Assembly (NCBI GenBank): GCA_963700955.1
Contig: CAVOZH010000012.1
Location: forward strand, 806,001-870,000
From: Nocardioides_C sp963700955
GTDB lineage: Bacteria; Actinomycetota; Actinomycetes; Propionibacteriales; Nocardioidaceae
Direction of reading: 5' to 3'
DNA length: 64,000 bases
Each line of letters starts with the position of its first letter. Positions within the stretch are counted from its first letter, which is position 1. Under the pieces are notes generated by a model that searched no databases, was not told the origin of the DNA, and saw nothing but the letters and a program-made list of their open reading frames with translations. The position numbers were made by a program, and so were the translations under genes. Below, piece by piece: positions 41,573 through 49,609 of this stretch.

Positions 41573-42835
41573 CTACTCGTAGGCCCCGGATGCGACGGTG
41601 CCGATGTCGCGGATCATGTGCTCGGCGTGCGGTCCGGGCCTGGTACCACGCCGGGACCGTTCGAGCTCGCGCTGGACGAGCCCGGTGTCGAGGTCGAGGA
41701 AGTGCAGCTTCCGCGCCTCGAGACGCCCGCCGATCACGTCGTCGATCAGCCGGCGGAGGGAGGCACGTGTGATCGGTCTGCCACCCAGGCCCGCCACGAC
41801 GTCGTACACCTCGACGGGCAGGCCGCGCGTCGCGTCCCTCGTGTTCTGGCCGACGATGCCGCCGGCACCGACAGCGAACGCCTTCTCGACCACGACCACC
41901 TGCTCGGCGTGGCTCAGGGCCTCACGGACCTCTGAGATCGGCCAGGGCCGGAAGCACTTGATGCCGAGCGCGCCGATCGAGACGCCCTCGTCGCGAAGCC
42001 CGTCGACGACGTCCTCGATCGTGCCGAGCACGGAGCCCAGTGCCACCACGACGGTCTTCGCGTCCTCGAGCCGGTAGGGACGGACCAGCCCGCCCGAGTC
42101 ACGGCCGAAGGCGGCCTTGAAGTCCTCGGCGATCAACGGGATCTCGTCGAGGGCCTCCATCTGCTTGGCGTGCATGAGGTACTTCACCTCCGTGAACGCC
42201 TCGGGGCCCACCATGGCGCCGATGGTCACCGGGTCGTCCGGGTCGAGCAGCTGCTGGGGCTCGAAGGAGGGGACGAAGGCGTCGACCTGATCCTGTGTCG
42301 GCAGGTCCACCTGCTCGAAGGCGTGGGTGAGGACGAAGCCGTCCATGCATACCATCACCGGCAGGGACAGCCGCTCGGCGAGCCGGTAGGCCTGCAGGTG
42401 CATGTCCACCGCCTCCTGGTTCGACTCCGCGTAGAGCTGGAGCCAGCCGGAGTCCCGCATGGACATTGCGTCGGAGTGGTCGTTCCAGATGTTGATCGGC
42501 GAGCCGATCGCCCGGTTGGCCACCGTCATCACGATCGGCAGACCGAGGCCTGAGGCGTTGAACAGCGCCTCCGCCATGAACAGCAGTCCCTGGCTCGACG
42601 TCGCGGTGTAGGTCCGCGCCCCGGCCGCGGAGGCGCCGATGCACGCGGACATCGCGCCGAACTCGGACTCGACCATCAGGTACTCGCACGGCGAGAGCTC
42701 ACCGGTGCGGACCAGGTCCGACAGCCCTTCGACGATGTGGGTCTGCGGCGAGATCGGGTACGCCGCCACGACCTCCGGTCGGCATCGGGCGACCGCCCTG
42801 GCAACGGCCTGTGAACCTTCGATCTGCTCAAGCAT
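41573..42835 (-). CDS. 2-oxoacid:acceptor oxidoreductase, alpha subunit
   Basis: 420 residues from ATG 42833-42835, overlapping the gamma gene by eight bases. Pyrimidine-binding transketolase domains: GSQAVARAVARCRPEVVAAYPISPQTHIVEGLSDL (about 6-40), the ESEFGAMSACIGASAAGARTYTATSSQGLLFMAEALFNASGLGLPIVM catalytic Glu region, and NIWNDHSDAMSMRDSGWLQLYAES. The end (VVVVEKAFAVGAGGIVGQNTRDA) is domain III-like. Probable substrate pyruvate or another 2-oxoacid (porA-like), not proven. Confidence 0.93.
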   Translation of the reverse strand: MLEQIEGSQAVARAVARCRPEVVAAYPISPQTHIVEGLSDLVRTGELSPCEYLMVESEFGAMSACIGASAAGARTYTATSSQGLLFMAEALFNASGLGLPIVMTVANRAIGSPINIWNDHSDAMSMRDSGWLQLYAESNQEAVDMHLQAYRLAERLSLPVMVCMDGFVLTHAFEQVDLPTQDQVDAFVPSFEPQQLLDPDDPVTIGAMVGPEAFTEVKYLMHAKQMEALDEIPLIAEDFKAAFGRDSGGLVRPYRLEDAKTVVVALGSVLGTIEDVVDGLRDEGVSIGALGIKCFRPWPISEVREALSHAEQVVVVEKAFAVGAGGIVGQNTRDATRGLPVEVYDVVAGLGGRPITRASLRRLIDDVIGGRLEARKLHFLDLDTGLVQRELERSRRGTRPGPHAEHMIRDIGTVASGAYE

Positions 42836-43409
42836 CAGAGAGTCTCCCGATCTGGTTGCGGACGGAGGCGTACGCCGCCTCCGCGGCCGCCGCGTTCCCG
42901 TCACCGACCGGTCCGGGGAAACGTGCGCGGATGGCGTGCAGCACCGCCTCCAGTCCGACCTGCCCTGTCAACGCGGCGAAGCCCCCGAGCAGCGCCGCAT
43001 TGGGCAGCGGGCGGCCGAGGTGCTCACGAGCGAGGTCGGTGGCAGGCACGGCGACCACTCGTTCGGTCTTCAGTGCGCCGATCACGTCACCGATGCCGAG
43101 CTCGCTCAGACTCCGGGTGGTGTTGACGAGGACGTACCCGTCGGGCCGCAGTCCGTCGAACAGGTTGACCTGGTGCAGCAGGGTCGGGTCCTGGACGATC
43201 AACGCGTCTGGCTCGGTGATCGGCTCCCGCAGGCGGATCGCGCGGTCGTCGATGCGACAGAAGGACACCACCGGCGCCCCCGTGCGTTCAGAGCCGAAGG
43301 TCGGGAAGGCCTGCGCGTGTCGGCCCTCGTCGAACGCCGCGACCGAGAGCATCTCTGCCGCGGTGACGGCCCCTTGGCCGCCCCTTCCGTGAATGCGTAC
43401 GGCGAACAT
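42828..43409 (-). CDS. 2-oxoacid:acceptor oxidoreductase, gamma subunit
   Basis: 193 residues from 43409 after GAGGAGG. The classic gamma-subunit start FAVRIHGRGGQGAVTAAEMLSVAAFDEGRHAQAFPTFGSERTGAPVVSFCRI, followed by DALIVQDPTLLHQVNLFDGLRPDGYVLVNTTR. First gene of the operon gamma-alpha-beta-flavoprotein. A minus-strand TAGCCT (near 43426) is the likely -10, and a DosR-like box lies 23 bases before that. Confidence 0.93.
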   Translation of the reverse strand: MFAVRIHGRGGQGAVTAAEMLSVAAFDEGRHAQAFPTFGSERTGAPVVSFCRIDDRAIRLREPITEPDALIVQDPTLLHQVNLFDGLRPDGYVLVNTTRSLSELGIGDVIGALKTERVVAVPATDLAREHLGRPLPNAALLGGFAALTGQVGLEAVLHAIRARFPGPVGDGNAAAAEAAYASVRNQIGRLSDA

Positions 43410-43455
43410 GGCGCCTCCTCACTCGGAGGCTAGGTCGGCGGTGGCACAGGAATAA

Positions 43456-43469
43456 GGGCCCTAGGACCC
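43456..43469 (-). promoter_or_regulatory. DosR-like box for the 2-oxoacid oxidoreductase operon
   Basis: GGGCCCTAGGACCC. With its flanks it matches the DosR consensus at about 14 of 20 positions. A second half-site, TCGGGACC (43476-43483), lies beside it, as in tandem DosR sites. The site ends exactly 23 bases before the TAGCCT of the gamma-subunit promoter. Confidence 0.55.
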
Positions 43470-43542
43470 GAACCATCGGGACCAATCGTGTGTATCCGTT
43501 CTCCGCCCACGACGGCGAGGTCCCGCGGATAGCATCGAAGTC

Positions 43543-44526
43543 GTGCCCGGACCGACCCGCGTAGCCCTCGCCCTCGGCAGCGGTGGCGCCCGCGGCTACG
43601 CCCACATCGGCGTGATCGAGGCCCTCGAGGAACGGGGGTACGACATCGTCGGCATCGCCGGCACGTCGATGGGCGCCGTGGTCGGTGGCCTGCACGCGGC
43701 GGGCCGGCTCCCGGCGTACACCGACTGGGTCAGCGACCTGAACCATCGCGACGTGCTGCGGCTCCTCGACCCCTCGATCAAGGGCCCCGGCGTGATCCGT
43801 GCGGACAAGATCCTCGCCCGGGTGAGCGAGCTGCTCGGCGGTGCCCGGATCGAGGAGCTCGCGATCCCGTTCACGGCCGTGGCCACCGACCTCCTCGCCC
43901 ACAAGGAGGTGTGGTTCCAGCAGGGCCCGGTGGACGTGGCGATACGCGCGTCGATCGCGCTGCCCAGCATCATCACCCCGGTCGTGCTCAACGGGCGCCT
44001 GCTGGCCGACGGCGGGTTGATGAACCCCCTCCCGATCGCACCGACGGCCTCCTCGGACGCCGACGCGACGGTGGCGGTCTCCCTGGCCGGTGAGCCAGCC
44101 GGCCAGTCCGGGCGGCTCCCGGTGCGGGAGTCCTCCGAGGCTCGTCCGGTCGAGGAGTGGCTCGAGCGCTTCCGCCGTACTGCAGCGCAGGTCCTCGATC
44201 GGGACGTGGTGCGTCTGGTGACGAGCAAGTTCGGCGCCGGGCGGAGCACCACACCGGGAAGCGCCTCGGAGGAGGTTGTGGAGGAGGTCTTCGGCGACCT
44301 TCCACCAGGGCTGCGCACGCTCGACGTGATGGAGCTGTCCCTGGACACGTTGCAGAGCGTCGTGGCCAGGTACCGGCTCGCCGGCTATCCCCCCGACCTG
44401 CTGATCACGGTCCCGAAGAGCGCCTGCAGGACCATCGACTTCCACAAGGCCCCGGAGATGATCGCCCTCGGCCGGAAGCTGGCGTTCGAGGCGCTGGACC
44501 AGGGGACGCTTCCCGGTCGCGGCTAG
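43543..44526 (+). CDS. Patatin-like phospholipase (RssA-type)
   Basis: 327 residues from GTG 43543. TAGCAT (43530-43535) lies seven bases before the start, so it is probably leaderless. Complete patatin machinery: oxyanion LGSGGARGYAHIG (11-23), nucleophile Ser42 in GTSMG and Asp156 in ADGG. The basic size and SGGARG opening fit the RssA/NTE-type lipid hydrolases. It is divergent from the oxidoreductase operon and its end overlaps the next convergent gene by four bases. Confidence 0.93.
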   Translation: MPGPTRVALALGSGGARGYAHIGVIEALEERGYDIVGIAGTSMGAVVGGLHAAGRLPAYTDWVSDLNHRDVLRLLDPSIKGPGVIRADKILARVSELLGGARIEELAIPFTAVATDLLAHKEVWFQQGPVDVAIRASIALPSIITPVVLNGRLLADGGLMNPLPIAPTASSDADATVAVSLAGEPAGQSGRLPVRESSEARPVEEWLERFRRTAAQVLDRDVVRLVTSKFGAGRSTTPGSASEEVVEEVFGDLPPGLRTLDVMELSLDTLQSVVARYRLAGYPPDLLITVPKSACRTIDFHKAPEMIALGRKLAFEALDQGTLPGRG

Positions 44527-45311
44527 ACGGGGATGACCCGCCTCTCACCGGGCTCGAGGACGACCGCCTCGCAACCTGGCGCCTCTCGCCGAAGGGCCTC
44601 GGCGAAGTGCTCTCCGGGGCGCTCGAGCCACTCCGTGCCGAAGCGGGCGACCAGGGGTGGGTGGAGCGTCCCCCAGTGCACCGGCACCGCCCAGCGGGCT
44701 CCGACGCGAGCGCACGCCGATGCTGCCTGCTCCGGGTTCATGTGACCCTCCGAGAGCCGCGGACCCCAGCCGCCGATGGGTACGACCGCCAGGTCCACAG
44801 CGCCGCCGGCCAGGTCCGGGAGCGACGACATCTCGGGGTAGAGACTCGTGTCCCCGGCCACCCACACCCTCGCCGAGGCACCTCGCACCAGGTGGCCGTG
44901 GGCGTCGTTGGGCCGGTGTGGCATCGGCCGGTGGCGATGGACCGCGGGCACCAGGCGTACGTCGACGGGCCCGCTCCCCACGCTCGACCACTCCTCGTCC
45001 AGGGCGACCGCCGATCTCAGCCGGCGACGACGCAACCACGCGGCGTTCGTCGGGGCGGTCATGAGTGGCACGCCCCGCAGCATCCGCAGGGACCTCAGCT
45101 CGGCGTGGTCGTGGTGCAGGTGGGAGATCAGGACGGCGTCGGGCCCGTGCCACTGCGCCGCGTCCGGCCTCGGCGCGATCCGTCGCAAGAGGCCCGCATG
45201 CGCGTGCAGCAGCGGGTCGGTCAGGATCCGGACCCCGTCGAGGTCGATCACCACCGTCGAGTGACCCAGCCAGGCAACCGTGAGCGCGTTCGTCGTCGCG
45301 CGGGACGTCAT
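44523..45311 (-). CDS. MBL-fold metallo-hydrolase (UlaG-like)
   Basis: 262 residues from ATG 45309-45311. A minus-strand TAGCCT (45319-45324) lies seven bases upstream, so the gene is probably leaderless. Metallo-beta-lactamase fold: LGHSTVVIDLDGVRILTDPLL (about 13-33), zinc motif HLHHDH (about 65-70), the VAGDTSLYPE Asp, and PVHWGTLHP near the end. These are the marks of the UlaG/YtkL sugar-lactonase-like group; substrate unknown. In-frame sequence up to 45797 lies inside ftsH and was rejected. A DosR-like box at 45353-45366 is shared with ftsH. Confidence 0.9.
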   Translation of the reverse strand: MTSRATTNALTVAWLGHSTVVIDLDGVRILTDPLLHAHAGLLRRIAPRPDAAQWHGPDAVLISHLHHDHAELRSLRMLRGVPLMTAPTNAAWLRRRRLRSAVALDEEWSSVGSGPVDVRLVPAVHRHRPMPHRPNDAHGHLVRGASARVWVAGDTSLYPEMSSLPDLAGGAVDLAVVPIGGWGPRLSEGHMNPEQAASACARVGARWAVPVHWGTLHPPLVARFGTEWLERPGEHFAEALRREAPGCEAVVLEPGERRVIPV

Positions 45312-45352
45312 CTCCTGGAGGCTACCCGCCCTGACCGTGCCCCCACGCCGCG

Positions 45353-45366
45353 AGGACCTTCGGCCC
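45353..45366 (+). promoter_or_regulatory. DosR-like box between the MBL hydrolase and ftsH
   Basis: AGGACCTTCGGCCC followed by TGTC. It shares TTCGGCCCTGTC with the box at 27398. For the minus-strand gene it is 28 bases before the -10 TAGCCT; for ftsH it is 57 bases before the start. Confidence 0.55.
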
Positions 45367-45423
45367 TGTCGATGATGTGGGGCCGCCGCAAGCCTGGAAG
45401 CACGAGCAGGGATCGGAGGGCTC

Positions 45424-47499
45424 ATGGCGAGCAGACCGGCCCGGCCGTCGCCTGGGGGCACGGGCGGACAGCCGGAGCGGGATACGTCCGCGGACCGGGA
45501 CCAGCCGGGAGCACGCCGCCGCCCCTGGCGGGTCGAGGGCATCCCCGACGACCACCCGCTGCACCCGGACAACGCCCCCGGCGACGACCGCAAGAAGGAA
45601 GGCTTCTGGGCGTCCACGCCCAGCTGGGTCCGGTGGCTCCTCGTCGTGCTCCTGGTGGCGAACTGGATAGCGATGACCTCGCTGCTCAGCCCGCGCCAGC
45701 AGACGGAGATCCCGTACAGCCTGTTCCTGAAGCAGGTGGAGACGAACAACGTCTCCGAGATCACGGCCGTCGAGCAGCAGATCACCGGCTCCTTCAAGCG
45801 GCAGGTGACCTACACGCCCGACCAGGGCGACAAGCTCCAGGTCACCGACTTCAAGACGCAACGGCCGGTGTTCGCCGAGGACGATGTCGTCGGCAGGCTC
45901 ATCGCCAAGGGGGTCACCGTCCAGGCCGAGCCCCAGGTTGCGCCGCTGTGGCAGCAGGTGATCCTCGGGTTCGGACCGACGCTGCTCTTCATCGCGCTGC
46001 TCGTCTGGTTCCTCCGGCGCAGCGCCCAGATGGCAGGTGGAGGGGGCCTCAGCCTGCTGGGCCGCTCCAAGGCCAAGCTCTACCGCCCCGAGTCCGGGCC
46101 CCGGACCACCTTCGCCGACGTCGCCGGCATCGACGAGGTGAAGGAGGAGGTGATGGAGGTCGTGGACTTCCTCAGGGACCCGGAGCGCTACCGACGGCTC
46201 GGCGCCTCGATCCCGCGCGGCGTCCTCCTGACCGGCGCGCCGGGCACCGGGAAGACCCTGCTGGCCAGGGCCGTCGCCGGAGAGGCGGCGGTGCCCTTCT
46301 TCCACCTCTCGGCCTCCGAGTTCATCGAGATGATCGTCGGCGTGGGCGCGAGCCGGGTGCGCGACCTCTTCGACCAGGCCAAGAAGGCCGCGCCCTCCAT
46401 CATCTTCATCGACGAGCTCGACGCCATCGGCCGCACGCGGGGCTCCGGAGTGAACCTCGGTGGCCACGACGAGAGAGAGCAGACCCTGAACCAGATCCTC
46501 ACCGAGATGGACGGGTTCACCGGCAACGAGGGCGTCGTCGTGCTCGCCGCGACGAACCGTCCCGAGATCCTCGACCCGGCACTCCTGCGAGCAGGACGCT
46601 TCGACCGCCGCGTGGTGGTCAACGCCCCGGACCAGAGGGGCCGAGCACAGATCATCGGCGTCCACACACGCGGCATACCCCTGGCCGCCGACGTGGACCT
46701 CGACGCGCTCGCCTCGTCGACCCCCGGCATGGTCGGAGCCGACCTCAAGACGCTCGTCAACGAGGGGGCGCTGCTCGCGGCCAAGCGCCGTCACACCCAG
46801 GTGACGATGGCCGACTTCACCGACGCCCTCGAGAAGGTCGTCCTCGGTACGGCGCGGCACATCATGCTCACCCAGGAGGAGAAGGAGAGGACCGCCTTCC
46901 ACGAGGCCGGGCACGCGCTGCTCGGGATCGTCACTCCCGGCGCCGACCGCGTGCGCAAGGTGTCGATCATCCCCCGCGGACGGTCCCTCGGAGCGACCTT
47001 CCAGGCCCCGCAGATCGAGCATCACGGGTACTCCGCCACCTACCTCCGCGGTCGCATCACCGGGGCCCTCGGCGGACGTGCAGCGGAGGAGCTGGTCTAC
47101 GGCGACTTCACCACCGGTGGGGAGACCGACCTCGACGTCGCGAGCCAGATCGCCCGCCAGATGGTCGGCCGGTGGGGCATGTCGGACCGGATCGGACCGA
47201 TCACAGTGCTGCCTCCGGCCGGTCAGGAGCAGTCCATCTTCGACGCGACCGGCCCGTCCCAGGCCACGAGAGAGCTCGTCGACGCGGAGGCGCGTCGCAT
47301 CGTCGACGCCTGCTATGACGAGGCGCTGAGCACGTTGCGCAGCCACCGAACCAGCCTGGAGGGCATCGCGCGGAAGCTGCTCGAGAAGGAGACGCTCAAC
47401 GAGCAGGAGGCGTACGACGCCGCCGGGCTGCCTCAGGACGTCTTCCCCAAGCCACCGGTCACGGCCGAGCCGATCGTCGTCGACGCACGGGCCGACTGA
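45424..47499 (+). CDS. ftsH: ATP-dependent zinc metalloprotease FtsH
   Basis: 691 residues from ATG 45424 after GATCGGAGGG. A proline- and glycine-rich cytoplasmic N-terminus of about 70 residues precedes two membrane segments (about 75-97 and about 178-198), then the AAA ATPase domain with Walker A GAPGTGKT (271-278), Walker B IIFIDELDAIG, the SRH, and the M41 peptidase with HEAGH (His493, His497) and the third ligand region GGETDLDVAS. Degrades misfolded membrane and soluble proteins. Somewhat short and with an uncommon N-terminus, so it may be a second, stress-type FtsH beside a housekeeping copy elsewhere (inference supported by the DosR-like box). Confidence 0.94.
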   Translation: MASRPARPSPGGTGGQPERDTSADRDQPGARRRPWRVEGIPDDHPLHPDNAPGDDRKKEGFWASTPSWVRWLLVVLLVANWIAMTSLLSPRQQTEIPYSLFLKQVETNNVSEITAVEQQITGSFKRQVTYTPDQGDKLQVTDFKTQRPVFAEDDVVGRLIAKGVTVQAEPQVAPLWQQVILGFGPTLLFIALLVWFLRRSAQMAGGGGLSLLGRSKAKLYRPESGPRTTFADVAGIDEVKEEVMEVVDFLRDPERYRRLGASIPRGVLLTGAPGTGKTLLARAVAGEAAVPFFHLSASEFIEMIVGVGASRVRDLFDQAKKAAPSIIFIDELDAIGRTRGSGVNLGGHDEREQTLNQILTEMDGFTGNEGVVVLAATNRPEILDPALLRAGRFDRRVVVNAPDQRGRAQIIGVHTRGIPLAADVDLDALASSTPGMVGADLKTLVNEGALLAAKRRHTQVTMADFTDALEKVVLGTARHIMLTQEEKERTAFHEAGHALLGIVTPGADRVRKVSIIPRGRSLGATFQAPQIEHHGYSATYLRGRITGALGGRAAEELVYGDFTTGGETDLDVASQIARQMVGRWGMSDRIGPITVLPPAGQEQSIFDATGPSQATRELVDAEARRIVDACYDEALSTLRSHRTSLEGIARKLLEKETLNEQEAYDAAGLPQDVFPKPPVTAEPIVVDARAD

Positions 47500-47547
47500 C
47501 GCCTTCGACACCCGGAGGACTGCACATCGGCGGTCCGCTTCGCCCGG

Positions 47548-48312
47548 TCAGGGGGTCGGCGGGGTCACCGGAAGCAGCTCGGGGCGCTTGCATGTCGGTG
47601 GTTCCTCCGGTGGGCGCCCGGTGAGCCGTGCCCACAGCCAGGGCGCGAGGTGCGACGCGACCCAGCCGATCTCGCGCACGACCACGGCCGCGACCGGGCT
47701 ACGTGGGACCTCGGGCAGCGGTGTGCGCCAGTCGCCCGCGTCGATGCCCAGACTCTCCGCGAGGGCCAGGGCGATGCGGCGGTGCCCCTCGCTGTTGGCG
47801 TGCAGGCGGTCGTCGTGCCACACCGCTGGGTCGGAGGCGAGAGGTTCCGCCGCCAGGTCCGCCACCGCGGTTCCGTACCGCTCCCCTGCCTCGCGGACGA
47901 CCTCGTTCAGCGCCTCGAGACGACCCCGGAGTACGACGGCCAGCGGAGCGACCTTCGCCATGTCCGGCATCGTGAACGCCGCCACCTGGGCACCGGCGTG
48001 GTGGAGCGCGGCGTGCATGGCGAGCAGGTCCTCCCGCAGCGCCGCCCGGTCGAACCTCGGGCGCAGCACGTCGTTGACGCCCGCCACCACGACCGCGATG
48101 TCCGGCCGGAGGGCGAGGGCTCGCTCGAGCTGGGTCTCGCGCACCTCCCTCGCCGTCAGGCCGCGGACCGCGAGGTTGGCGTAGGTCACCTCGGGGCGGG
48201 CGGCGGCCAGGTGGCTCGCGAGACGGTCGGCCCATCCGACGTACACCCCGTCGGGGCCGGGATCCTCGAGGCCCTCGACCGTGCTGTCCCCGATCGCGAC
48301 GTACCTGGTCAT
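47548..48312 (-). CDS. SGNH/GDSL-family hydrolase
   Basis: 254 residues. SGNH esterase blocks are present: block I YVAIGDSTVEGL (Ser in GDS), block II LAVRG, block III GVND and block V DDRLHANSEGH (Asp and His of the triad). No signal peptide, so cytoplasmic. Substrate unknown; small-ester or lysophospholipid hydrolases share this plan. The C-terminal 60 residues contain a hydrophobic helix and a proline-rich tail. Same strand as the monooxygenase gene at 48355, 42 bases apart. Confidence 0.9.
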   Translation of the reverse strand: MTRYVAIGDSTVEGLEDPGPDGVYVGWADRLASHLAAARPEVTYANLAVRGLTAREVRETQLERALALRPDIAVVVAGVNDVLRPRFDRAALREDLLAMHAALHHAGAQVAAFTMPDMAKVAPLAVVLRGRLEALNEVVREAGERYGTAVADLAAEPLASDPAVWHDDRLHANSEGHRRIALALAESLGIDAGDWRTPLPEVPRSPVAAVVVREIGWVASHLAPWLWARLTGRPPEEPPTCKRPELLPVTPPTP

Positions 48313-48354
48313 GCGGTCGCGACGGAGGGGCGGAAACGGAGGTGCGGGGTCATG

Positions 48355-48666
48355 TCAGACCAGCTTGCCCTGCTCCGGCGTGCCGAGGGGCACCGGGCGG
48401 AGCAGCTTCAGGTCGAGCGGCGAGGCGAGCTTCCCCTCGAGGGCGGCGCTGAGGGTGCGGAACGCCTCCCCTGCGCCGTGCGCCCTCATCGCGTCACCGT
48501 CGGCCCACTGCTCCACCAGCACGAACGCGTCCTTGGACTGGTGCACCGCGTAGAGCTGGCAGCCAGGCTCGGCGTGCACCGCGGGCACGGCCTTCTCGAG
48601 GGCGGCGAGCACCTCGTCCCGGTGCTCCGGCTCGGGGCTGATGGTGGCGACGGCGACAACGGGCAT
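48355..48666 (-). CDS. Antibiotic biosynthesis monooxygenase family protein (YgiN-like)
   Basis: 103 residues from ATG 48664-48666 after GAGGAG. A single dimeric alpha/beta-barrel (ABM) fold: MPVVAVATISPEPEHRDEVLAALEKAVPAVHAEPGCQLYAVHQSKDAFVLVEQWADGDAMRAH. The group includes quinol monooxygenases and heme-degrading relatives. The EPGCQLYAVHQSKD strand-turn is typical of YgiN-type proteins. Probably first gene of a two-gene unit with the SGNH hydrolase. Confidence 0.87.
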   Translation of the reverse strand: MPVVAVATISPEPEHRDEVLAALEKAVPAVHAEPGCQLYAVHQSKDAFVLVEQWADGDAMRAHGAGEAFRTLSAALEGKLASPLDLKLLRPVPLGTPEQGKLV

Positions 48667-48869
48667 GTGGGCTCCTCGGATCTGCGACGACGGGGGTGGT
48701 CGGGAGCCTAGCCGTCCTGCGGGGGCAGGATCCCCGGCCTCGTGCTTTGGACCGATACGACCTATCTGCGCAGAACGCCCACGTGCGCACCATCTGCGCT
48801 GAATACTGGGAGGGCCCTGGCTCGGCGCCCCCCAGCCGCCCTGCTCGACCACCCCGGAGGAACCCCCCC

Positions 48870-49526
48870 ATGACTCCTTTCCACCGCAGCACACCGATGC
48901 GCCTCGCCGCCGTGGTGGCGGCCATCGCATCCGCAGGGCTGCTCTCGAGCCCTGCCCTCGCTTCCACCCGGGCCGATCGCGACGGCGACGGCATGCCGAA
49001 CCGGTGGGAGGTCGCACACGGGCTGAACGCGCGCGTCGCCAACGCCAAGGGCGACCCGGACCACGACGGGCTGCGCAACCTCGCGGAGTACCGGCACCGC
49101 ACGCAGCCACGCGACGAGGACACCGACAACGACGGTGACGACGACGGTGACGAGGTCCGCGACGGCTTCCGGTCCACGGCTGTGCGGCAGGCGGACACCG
49201 ATGACGACGGCGTCCGCGACGGCGACGAGGATGCCGACCACGACGGCATCCGCAACGAGGACGAGGACGACGCGACCGAGACCTGTGTCGCCGACGACGA
49301 CGACAGCGACCACGACGGCGTCGACAACGAGGACGAGAACGACTTCGGCACCCGCGTGCGCGACGCCGACTCCGACGACGACGGCATCTCCGACGGCAAC
49401 GAGGACCGCAACGGCGACCACGTCGACAACGAGGACGAGGACGACCAGGGCCGCGACCACTGCTCGATCGCCGACGACCACGAGGACGACGACGACAGCG
49501 ACGACGAGAGCTCCGTCGACGACTGA
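48870..49526 (+). CDS. Secreted Asp-rich protein with thrombospondin type 3/EF-hand-like calcium repeats
   Basis: 218 residues from ATG 48870 after GGAGGAAC. A signal peptide is clear (MRLAAVVAAIASAGLLSSPALA, cleavage near ALA-S). The mature part is nearly all acidic loops of the type DxDxDGxxDxxE, for example RDGDGMPNRWE, DTDNDGDDDGDE, DTDDDGVRDGDEDADHDG, with two Cys-containing points (ETCVADDD, DHCSIADD). Such repeats bind calcium in thrombospondin type 3 modules and bacterial cell-surface proteins. Probably a secreted or wall-linked calcium-binding protein. Its DNA has an extreme GAC bias. Followed by a strong terminator. Confidence 0.85.
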   Translation: MTPFHRSTPMRLAAVVAAIASAGLLSSPALASTRADRDGDGMPNRWEVAHGLNARVANAKGDPDHDGLRNLAEYRHRTQPRDEDTDNDGDDDGDEVRDGFRSTAVRQADTDDDGVRDGDEDADHDGIRNEDEDDATETCVADDDDSDHDGVDNEDENDFGTRVRDADSDDDGISDGNEDRNGDHVDNEDEDDQGRDHCSIADDHEDDDDSDDESSVDD

Positions 49527-49554
49527 GCGGTCGCGCCACTAGCTCCCGCATGCC

Positions 49555-49593
49555 GTGAGAGCGCCGAGACCAGCCAGGTCTCGGCGCTCTCAC
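49555..49593 (+). terminator. Strong hairpin terminator
   Basis: GTGAGAGCGCCGAGACC (49555-49571) and GGTCTCGGCGCTCTCAC (49577-49593) are perfect 17-base arms with an AGCCA loop. Placed between the convergent genes ending at 49526 and 49610; serves both. Confidence 0.92.
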
Positions 49594-49609
49594 TCCGTCT
49601 GGAGCCGGC

